Assembly: GCF_963576675.1 (NCBI RefSeq)
Contig: NC_088916.1
Location: 24,713,501 to 24,777,500 of the forward strand
From: Euphorbia lathyris
Taxonomy: Eukaryota; Streptophyta; Magnoliopsida; Malpighiales; Euphorbiaceae
Direction: 5' to 3'
DNA: 64,000 bases
Positions within the stretch are counted from its first letter, which is position 1. Each line of letters opens with the position of its first letter. The position numbers were made by a program, and so were the translations under genes. A model generated the notes under the pieces. That model ran no database searches and was not told the origin of the DNA. It saw only the letters and a list, made by a program, of their open reading frames with translations. Shown here piece after piece: positions 56,060-64,000 of this stretch.

Positions 56060-58519
56060 TTGCCGACGGATTGCACGATGCCGAAGAGAAGTGAGGTCGA
56101 ATCGACTAGCGTTCGTGGGGAGGAGCAAAGAACGAGCAAGAGGGGAAGATCAAGGTCGCGAGACGTCCTAGTAGACATCAACGGTAGGCTGGAAAAAGTG
56201 GAGTTTGCCATTGTCGAAGACCGAGATAAGTTCGAGGCCATGGAGCAACGCGTGGAAGTGCTCGAAGGTGACGAGCTCCGGCAAGAGGTGCTTGCCATGG
56301 TGAACAGGGTCGCCAATGATTGTGAGGAAAGGGACAAGGCCTTGGAAGCTCAAGTTGCTTCTCTTAGGCAAGAACTAGAGAGAGCTCTTGCCGAGTTAGT
56401 CACGACAAAGGAGGAGTTAGCCTTGTGCAAGAGGGCAATTGCACATGGCGATGCGTTAACTTCAGGTGCATTTAGTCCGCATCGACTAGAAGTGCTGAAA
56501 CCTAAGGCGTATGGTGGTTCGAGGAATTCCAAGGAGATTGACAACTTCCTTTGGAGTTTGGAGAAGTATTTCAGGGCACTTGGCATTGCGAGTGATGCCA
56601 AGATGATCGACGCCGTGCCACTCTACTTGCAAGATACGGCCATGGTGTGGTGGCGATTGAAGGAGCAAGAGATGCGATGAGGTACATGCTCAATCGCTAC
56701 GTGGGACGATTTCAAACGAGAGCTTAAAGCCCAATTCTATCCGGAGGCGGGTGAGCTCGAGAAGAGGGCGAAGTTGAGGCATTTGAAGCAACGAGGTGGT
56801 TTGCGGGAGTACATCAATGAATTCTCCGAGATTCTCCTAGAGCTGCCCAACTACCCACAAGAGGAGGCCTTCTATCTGTTCTTGGAAGGATTGCAGCCAT
56901 GGGCTAGGCTAGAAGTCCAACGCAGAAATGTGAAGGAACTTTCTGCCGCAATTGCCGTAGCCGACTCGTTAGTGGAGTTCGACAAGACGGGGAGGCAAAG
57001 CTTTGGCCATGACAAAGGCAAGATTGGTCAAGAAGGTGTAGCCGATGGCAAGAGTGGGGGAGACGCCCATGATCGAAGCAAGACGAATGTCCCAAAACCG
57101 CAAGAGGCCAAGCCGATCAAGGGCAACAATGTGGAAAGGCCGCTCAAGTGCTACTTGTGTACCGGCCAACATTTGACAAGGGACTGCCCGATGAGGAAGA
57201 AGTTGAATGCGCTCATCGAGGAACGTGAGCGCCTACTTCGAGGCGACGACGACGAAGAGCAAGAGCGACCGTCCGAGATGCACATGGGGTCCCTACGTCA
57301 TTTGGGAGCGATGAAAGTCGAGGGACGGAGCGATGATGAGACATCAAGCCCCTCGACACCAAGATCTCCCCGTGGAGCGGGAGAAAGTTCAAGCGTCGAG
57401 CCCGAACCAGCCATGGATGTCCGAGGGAGAAAGGGCATCCAGCCACCAATGAAGCCGATTGAGCTGCCATCAGAGGGCAAGATGGAGCTCAAGACAACGA
57501 AGATTTCCAAGGTGTTGCCGTCAGAGGGCAAGGCGGAACACCAACCTATCAAGCATTCACCCAAGGGAGGGGTGAAGAAGATGAAGTCCAAGGCCAAGAG
57601 GATGACCGAGGACGCGACCAACAAGGTGTTGCCGTCAGAGGGCAAGGTGGAGCACCAACCAGCGAAGACTTCACCCAAGGGAGCGGTGGAGCAAAGGAAG
57701 AAATCCAAGGCCAAACGGGTGGCCAAGGATGCGTGCAACAAGGGTGAGCAAGGTGCCTTCACCCAACCAAAGATTCCTAAGGCAGCGTGCACCAATGGGG
57801 AAAAGGTGCGGGGTCCGAAAGCCGATGGGAGAAGGTTGGCCAAGCGAGGGAAGACTTGCCAATCGAGGCTTGTGGAAGGACAACTGCCAACCAAAGACAA
57901 GCATGACCAGAAGCCAAGGAGGCGGAGGTCGAAGAAGAGTATGGCTATGGAGGGCCAAATCTCCAAAGTTGTAGGCCAAGGGGTTGGCCAAGGTGTGGAC
58001 AAGTCGTTGAGGGAACGACATGTTGCGAGGGAGCAACAACTAATGAAGGAAGCTTCTCATACCGAAGGGGCAGCGACCAAAACGAAGGGCCAAGCTAGGA
58101 GGAGACGTCCAAGCAAGGCCGCGAAGCGACATGGTGGGCAAGGAGGCGTGACACACCCAAGGATGGCAACGAGGACGTTGCCAAATGGAGTGGGGGAGGA
58201 TGTCACGGCCCGCCTAAATTCATCCGAGGGAAGGCCCGAGCCAAATGCCCAAAGGGCTAAGAGAAACGGTCCAGGGGCAAAACGGTCATTTTCCTGTTCA
58301 TCGGGACGTTGCGGGACATGCCGGTGGACACCAAGGACATCGGGCCAATTGTATGTGCAGGCGTGCACAAGGCACCCGGGCAGCGGGCCCGTGCCTGCCG
58401 GGGGCGGATTTGGCCAAGAGATGGTCCCCCCTATAGTGTGTCTTATACCAACTTGGGACACACTGTCGGAGAACATTGCCAAGCCCCACACACCACAAGT
58501 TTTCCTAAGGTATGTCTAG
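56060..58519 (+). pseudogene. Gag protein with long basic repeat tail; one in-frame TGA
   Basis: A single frame of 819 sense codons is broken by one TGA (56678-56680). The TGA follows ATGCGA and may itself derive from a second CGA. Order: basic N-terminus (RTSKRGRSRSRD); coiled coil (about residues 35-130); retrotransposon gag domain (LKPKAYGGSRNSKEIDNFLW, AMVWWRLKEQ, then WDDFKRELKAQFYPE, REYINEFSEI); zinc knuckle CYLCTGQHLTRDC (C-x2-C-x3-H-x4-C). After this comes a long lysine/arginine-rich tail with a duplicated module (LPSEGK.EHQP.K.SPKG, near 57520 and 57635, plus two shorter LPSEGK starts). The frame has no stop before the polypurine tract and runs about 106 codons into the 3' LTR. A single substitution disables it. 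Confidence 0.88.
57505..57735 (+). repeat. Two tandem ~115-bp coding repeats in gag
   Basis: AAGGTGTTGCCGTCAGAGGG begins each unit (57509 and 57625). The units share CACCAACC, TCACCCAAGGGAG and AAGTCCAAGGCCAA-like phrases. They encode basic, proline/serine-rich modules. Confidence 0.75.
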
Positions 58520-59116
58520 ACGATTCCAAATGTCTTCATATTTGGTATATGGTTCCTTGGGATCTATATGGAGCTATGTGCGGGGAAAATATTAATGGCA
58601 AGGAAAATTGCCATGGTGGAAAAGTACGGGCCCGAGCTGGAGGCGTCGGGCCCGTGTGCGTGCCAGCAGGCACACTTAGCATCTGTTCGTGCGGGGCAAG
58701 CAGGCAGCAGGCCCAGGGACTGCCAGGAGACGCGAGCGACGGCCAGGAGCTGCGAGGAAGCCTGCCGACAGAGCCTCTGTTTGCCGAGCTACGGGCCTAG
58801 AAAATTCCAGACGGGCCCGGAGCGTGCCAGAACGGGCCAGAAACTTCCAGAACGTGCCAGATTGGTCCGAGGCGTGCCGAAATGTGCCGGAACATGTCGG
58901 AATAGTACGGAAGGTACGGGAAATATTCCAGAATGTGCGGGAAAGGCCCAAGAAGCTTCTAGGGACAATGTAGAAATGTCCCAACCTTTCTTACTTGTAT
59001 TTTATCTAGATTATTCTAGGATTTATTTGTGTAAATTATTCTAGAACCTTCATAGGTTGCCTATAAATAGGAGGGAAGGTGCTCATTTGTAACATAGATG
59101 AGTTGACATATAGCAA

Positions 59117-61301
59117 TAGGGCTGGGCACAGTTCGGTCCAAGTCGGGGATTCATGAATTTCCAGTAGTGGATTAAAATTCGGAGATTAATAAAATGAAAT
59201 CTCCAGGATTGAATTGAAAGAATAAATCTCCAGAATTGAATTGCCCCAAAATTTCAGTCCAGTCCAATTCGGGGATTCGGAGATTCGGTTCCGGTCCAAT
59301 CCAATATAATTTTTCGGTGATTCGGATAAATATCTAATAGTTTAAGTCCTAAAAAATAAATTAAAAATTTAATTTACAAGATAATAAAATATAAAATTTT
59401 ATTATCTTACATAACTTGAAATAAATGATATTTTTTAGGAAGTAAACAACATTCATTAAAAGTTACAGTAGACAACAAGGCTAAAAAAACCCACAAAATC
59501 AAAGTATTAAAAGTTATGGTAGACAACAAGGCTAAAAAAACCCACAAAATCAAAGTTACAAAATAACAAATCCATAAAAACAAACAACCTTTAATTCAAA
59601 AAAGACAACACTTTATTAGCAAAATCTCTCTAATCATCATCCTAATTTGTAATTGAATCTTCTTAACACAACATATTCCTTGTTTTCCAAAGCAAATGCA
59701 GTAAAAGCCAAACATCAATCTAAACATATAAAATTTAGGTTTAATAGGCACCCAACCCCCTAAACTTGTAACTTTTTTTTCACCTGGCCCCCTCAACTTA
59801 GGGGACAACCTCTCAACCCCCTCAACCCTCCAAAAACATCACATACAGCTCCTTACACCCCTATGTTCGGTCAAAATATTGACCCGTATAGAAAACGCAC
59901 TTGACTGTTGTCTACCATAACTTTTAATACTTTGATTTTGTGGGGTTTTTTTAGCCTTGTTGTCTACTGTAACTTTTAATGAATGTTGTTGTCCAAATTA
60001 AGACAGTTCATACTGCGAAATGGACTAAAAAAGTAAATAACACAAAACATGCTCGATTGTTTATATGAATTTCCACTATAAATTATTGGAGATTTGTGAA
60101 GAAATAGTCTGAAGAGTGATTCTGTATTCACGAGCCAAACATTCTTCAAGTGACTGATATCTCCCTTCTCTTATATGCATAAATTCATGAAGATTTCCTC
60201 CATTTTTTGTAGCTTTACAGTCCCTTATATTGATGTTTATATTAGAAAGTGTAGGTAATGTTTGAAGTTTATTGCTTAGCTATAAGACCCCACAATACCC
60301 GATTGAACAAGAGGTGATGAGATGGGAAAGGTGGGAGTGGCTGTCTAGAAAATTTTCCATGGCTGAAAAACCATGTGAAGAAAATTTTCCTAATTGATTT
60401 TCCATGAGAGGAAACTTCTATGAATTAATTAAGAACTATATCTAATACCCTAACATATAAAACTTCAAATATAACACAGAACATATAAAACTTCAAATCT
60501 ACACAATGTACGTAACACAGAGTTTAGAAATTGAAATATAAAAGTTCAGAGTTTAGAAAACTTACCAGAGTTTAGATCGGTAAAAGGTGGAGGTGGCGGT
60601 GTGCAAGGTGGAGGTGGCGACGTGCGAGGTGGTAGCAGCGATGGAGTGCAGTGGAGGAGATAGAACCCTAGAAAAAAATCGAAGCAGAGAGAATGGGGTA
60701 AAGAAGCATGAGATTCTATTTTATAAAATGTTTAAAAATTTTAATATTTAAAACTTTTAATATTTATTACTTAATTAAATGGTTAACAAGAAGTAGAATT
60801 GGTTCAGATGGTTAAGGCGATTAACAATGTTCCATTTGATTAGGTGTTTGATTCTCCATGTCTACATTTTAGGTAAATATTTTTTATTTCATTTTATAAA
60901 CGGGAATTAATCGGGATAATTTTTATGACTATATAATAATGTATACCTTATTAATAAATTATAAATTTATATTATTGTAATTAGTTCACCAAACCTTACA
61001 AAATATATAATTATATATTATATAATATTTATCTTTATATAAAGTTAATCTATGAAATATAAATTTATTATTGCTAAATTTTCGGTTATTTCAGTTCGGT
61101 CCAATCCAATCCAATCCAATCCAGTTATCGGTTCAGTCCTGGATAAATTTCGGTCCAGTTCGGTCCAGTTCTTTGACGAAAATTCAACGGTCCAATCCAG
61201 TTCGGTTCTTCAAAAAAAGTCAACGGTCCGGTCAAATTCCGGAGTTTTTTCCTCGGATATTCGGTCCGGTCCAGTATCTCCGGGATCCGCACCCAGCCCT
61301 A
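59117..61301. mobile_element. hAT-superfamily DNA transposon, non-autonomous (2185 bp)
   Basis: Perfect 8-bp target duplications TATAGCAA (59109-59116 and 61302-61309) and ends TAGGGCTGGGCAC / GCACCCAGCCCTA are typical of hAT. Both subterminal regions repeat GGTCCAATCC and TTCGGTCC motifs many times (for example 61096-61180), the expected transposase-binding sites. No transposase frame is present. The interior contains an inverted repeat. Confidence 0.9.
59447..59988. repeat. 82-bp inverted repeat inside the hAT element
   Basis: The arms 59447-59528 and 59906-59988 are near-perfect reverse complements (AACATTCATTAAAAGTTACA ... GGTAGACAACA). The left arm has an extra partial tandem copy (59509-59557). 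The ~377-bp loop contains CCACCC/CACC-type phrases (AATAGGCACCCAACCCCC) common in small plant repeats. The transcript of either strand could fold into a long hairpin. Confidence 0.8.
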
Positions 61302-61555
61302 TATAGCAACATAAGCAAGTGTGAGTGCTACTTTGTGTTCTAGCCTTTGTAAAGCATTCTTTTCTTAATAAAGAGTGTTTTCCTCACTTAGCATTTGTGC
61401 AAGATCCTGTATTTCCGCTGCATAACGTTGCCTAGCGTGCAAGCTAGCAAAGGAGGTTAAGGCTGAACCAGTAATAGGGGTGAAATTACTAGTGCCGCAC
61501 GGTCGACAGATAGTCAAGAGGCTGTGTCCGTGACAGCAGGCACTGCTCTTCGCGA

Positions 61556-61610
61556 GCAGGCACAGTGCCTGGGCGGTGCCTGGGCAGTGCCTGGGCGGTG
61601 CCTGGGCTGC
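61556..61610. repeat. GTGCCTGGGC decanucleotide repeat in the split LTR
   Basis: GTGCCTGGGCG and GTGCCTGGGCA units occur about five times in a row just after the nested insertion. They are followed by another GCTCGCCGAG half-palindrome (61609-61618). Confidence 0.75.
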
Positions 61611-62046
61611 TCGCCGAGTAGCGCCCGGGCTGCGTGCCGATGCTCAATTCGCCGAGCGGCTGCCGGGGGTCCCCGAGACACGATTTTTGCCTGAAATTAA
61701 TCATGTTTTAACCTGCACACGCACATAAACTCCAAACAATATTAGTCCAATGGCTAAATTGACCCGCCAATCGCTTATTTGAGCAAACGTTTCATTTGGT
61801 GCGACTTTTGACGGATCAATTAGCTTCAAAAGATAACGGAATTATAATATGCATGCCATTTTGGCCGTATTTGCCTAAATTGATCATAAAACGAGCCTAA
61901 ACAACGAAAAGTAAATAAAACGTTTTCAATTTCTAACTAACTCACACAAAAGCATTTAAATGCGAGAATTGCTCGCTTATTAACTAAATAACGCTAAAAC
62001 CCGTCCTAAAACCGTACCCAAAGATAGGGGTTTTTGACCCCTATCA

Positions 62047-64000
62047 AACCTCCTCGCACTTAAAACTTTACTTGTCCCCAAGTAAACTAAAAACTAAACC
62101 CGCAATCACAAGCAAGCTAGACAACCTCCCGGTTTGACTAGGTGCTTGACACAATTTCGAGCATCTGTAATTACATGCATTCGGAAATACAAAGTAGAGA
62201 CACGATGTCCAAAAGCCGCATTTCAATTATCATAGGTCATATTTTTAAGAAAAAGGACACATGTTCAAAGTTAAAATGGCTTTAGCAAATACGAAGTGAC
62301 TGAGCTTTTTATTCATCCCTTATTTTTTTTCTTTTTGGGATGTTTTCTTGAGACGTTTTTTATTTTTAAGAACTGGGGAATGAAGTTCTTCCCTTTTGTT
62401 CGTCTCTTTTCTTTTCTTTTTCTGTTTTTCTCTTTCTTTTTTTTCTTTTTGGGATAGTGATGCTCATTCACTTCTTAGCCTTTTGGCTTGCTACTGTAAT
62501 GCCATAAACAAAGATAAAGCGCTAGAAGAAAACAAATGCTCAATTCGAGCTTTGCAAAAAAATTTGGGTTAAGTAGCAAACCAAGTTGTGGTTTGCAAAA
62601 ACAGGTTAGAACGAAAGAAAAAATCTATAAACTATAAAAATATAGGCTCAAAGGGGCTTCCTAGAGTGGATGAAAAAGAGAAAATAAGGTAAAGAAAAGG
62701 GTTAATTCTAACGAGGTTGATTCATCGTTTATCATCTCAAATCATTGCATGTAGGTTCAACACAGTATTAGGTGCAAAATCTGTAATCTTCCACAAGTCA
62801 AAGCATTCACACAAAAATGTCAAGAAAAAGAGCTTTTTGATGTTCGCTCTTAGGCTCAAATTCAACTCACAATTCTTTGGGTTTCAATTTTGTGTTTCCT
62901 AGTTCTCCCCAAACTCAAGTTTAACATCACATGCCTTTAATTCTTAAGTTATCTACCTAAGTAATGATTTTGACATTTCTTCAAAAGTAGGGTCTAAATG
63001 CAAACTTTAGCTCATGCTTTTACAGATACAAGGATTGTGTCCTACACCTAAACTAGTTGTCATGCAATCTTAGATTCGGTTCTCAGTCCTCAAAGACAAA
63101 TAACGAAGTTTAGATTCGAAGGAGGTTCACGGTTTTAGGTCCTAAACATGCAAAACATAAATAAAACCCGAAAAATGCAAAACTAAACTAGACACAACGC
63201 AACAAAAATTTAAAAATTATACAATTTTTGTAAGTTTGTCTACCCCTCCTCCTCACACTAAAAATATGCAATAAGTTCCAACATTGCATCACAAACCATA
63301 GAGTACAAGTGCAAAAAGTTAGGGTGGAGAAGACAACTTACTGATTTTAGCGCAATCGGCAAAAGCTTGACGAATTGCGGTGGCAAAAAAAAAATTTATT
63401 ATTATTATTTATTTATTTATTTCAGCAATCGGCAAAAATTTATTACTTATCGCGGCCGAGCAGCGGGCTGGGCGCTGCGAGCTGGGCCTCCTGGGGCCAA
63501 AAAAAAATTTTTTTTTTTGTTTTTTTATTTTATTTTAAACCTGAAAACTAAAAAATAAAAATAAAATAAAATAAAACTAAACAACTAAAAAAACAATATT
63601 TATTTATTTATTTTTTTTTATTTTTTTTTAAACGAACACTTTAAAAAAAACATAAAAGAAAACTAAAAAGACTAAACTAAAAGATCAATGTATAATCTAA
63701 ATAAAACAAACCTGAAAAGTTTTATTAAAACTTGGGTTGCCTCCCAAGAAGCGCTACGTTATAGTCGGTGAGCTCGACATAGAATTCCCGCCTAGGTGTA
63801 TGCTTCTACTCGCGTTAGGAATTCAAATTCCTGAATAAATAATCCGTACCTATAAAACGGATTAAGAGCCTCTAATAAGTTTAATGAAAGCAGGAGGCCG
63901 AATTTAAACATATTATGAAAAAGTTTGGTTTGCTCCCTTTTGGATTCTCTTGGTAGGTCGAAGAGAATGAAAACTTCTGAGAATGAAACAAACCTAAACT
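62047..64000 (-). mobile_element. 3' internal region of the minus-strand LTR element, non-coding
   Basis: This adjoins the 3' LTR (its polypurine tract is at 62047-62061). No protein motif is visible on either strand. It contains pyrimidine-rich (62320-62450) and A/T-rich (63390-63660) tracts. The phrase GGGTTGCCTCCCAAGAAGCG (63733-63752) is, from memory, recurrent in the untranslated 3' parts of large plant Ty3/gypsy elements, which suggests that class. Coding regions would be right of the window. Confidence 0.6.

Larger units (their letters stand above)
54839..61535 (+). mobile_element. Gag-only LTR retrotransposon (TR-GAG-like), nested
   Basis: LTRs at 54839-55993 and 58201-61535 (the latter split by a hAT element) bracket a 2.2-kb interior with a tRNA-Met primer-binding site, one gag reading frame and a polypurine tract. 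There is no protease, reverse transcriptase or integrase. LTR ends are TGTCACGG...CCGTGACA. The flanks share GCAG (AGCAG if the terminal A is shared), a plausible target duplication. LTRs differ at about 25 positions in 1.14 kb plus a 12-bp duplication (by-eye count). Non-autonomous plant elements with only gag are known as TR-GAG elements. Confidence 0.88.
58201..61535 (+). repeat. 3' LTR of the gag-only element, split by a hAT insertion
   Basis: Parts 58201-59116 and 61310-61535 together equal the 5' LTR less its 12-bp duplication. It is preceded by the polypurine tract AGTGGGGGAGGA (58189-58200). The second part contains the polyadenylation-type region (TTCTTAATAAAGAGTG near 61360). Confidence 0.93.
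53701..62046 (-). repeat. 3' LTR of a minus-strand LTR retrotransposon, split by a nested insertion
   Basis: The two parts (53701-54838 and 61536-62046, about 1.65 kb together) match the reverse complement of the solo LTR 51701-53268. The right end CCCCTATCA is the complement of its TGATAGGGG start, and the left part shares GGGATAAGTGTACCCCGTCG. On the minus strand the LTR is preceded by a purine-rich AAGTGCGAGGAGGTT (62047-62061), so this is a 3' LTR and the internal region continues to the right. The left boundary (TGAGGACTC at 53701) is less sure because the LTR 3' end differs from the solo LTR there. It carries TATA at 54636-54643 (minus). Confidence 0.85.

Noticed and set aside
57298..58002. 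234-codon minus-strand frame
   Set aside because: It is the shadow of the GC-rich gag tail on the opposite strand; no family motif, and the plus frame has clear gag domains.

Overview
The window looks like a transposon-rich euchromatin/heterochromatin border of a flowering-plant (probably eudicot) nuclear genome. The evidence is plant-type Ty1/copia and Ty3/gypsy retrotransposons whose primer-binding sites match plant initiator tRNA-Met (TGGTATCAGAGCC), tRNA-derived SINEs, L1- and RTE-type LINEs, CACTA, hAT and Mutator-like elements, AT-rich spacers, and two host genes of plant families: a GASA/snakin cysteine-rich peptide and an mTERF-repeat protein. No species can be named from the sequence alone. 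No rRNA gene, tRNA gene, CRISPR array or bacterial-type operon was seen.

Layout. (1) 1-9.9 kb: the 3' half of a Ty1/copia element (copia A) with a 2.07-kb LTR, inserted in a minus-strand LTR of a second copia family. A second LTR of that family (6367-7701, minus), a tandemly duplicated long hairpin and a CACTA right end follow. (2) 10.4-11.05 kb: an intact two-exon GASA gene on the minus strand. (3) 11.8-27.1 kb: an old, decayed Ty3/gypsy element holding a solo LTR (13871-15286, TSD GTGAA) and a complete but coding-dead copia element (copia B, 16571-25755, TSD ATAGG). (4) 28.7-35.7 kb: a minus-strand mTERF-family gene whose proposed 6-kb 5' intron holds a MITE-like element, a 279-bp TRIM, a 5'-truncated RTE LINE, two full SINEs plus a 15-nt SINE fragment, and a Mutator-like element. 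(5) 36.0-40.4 kb: an L1-type LINE on the minus strand with one frameshift and one stop, abutting a CACTA-type left end with a 57-bp tandem repeat. (6) 41-49.3 kb: AT-rich spacer with small gene-like and copia gag remnants. (7) 49.3-64 kb: a deep nest. Copia C is interrupted by a solo gypsy-type LTR (51701-53268, TSD GGTGG) and by a minus-strand element whose 3' LTR (53701-62046) is split by a gag-only retrotransposon (54839-61535). That element's own 3' LTR is split by a 2.2-kb hAT element (59117-61301, TSD TATAGCAA), which contains an 82-bp inverted repeat.

The two host genes appear independent of the mobile elements. Most mobile coding regions carry stops of the C-to-T/G-to-A type, as expected of methylated repeats. 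Several elements with near-identical LTRs nevertheless have dead or gag-only coding regions, which suggests mobilisation by proteins supplied in trans. Coordinates of LTRs with a TSD are exact to within a few bases. Those of the old gypsy element, the CACTA ends and the small repeats are approximate.
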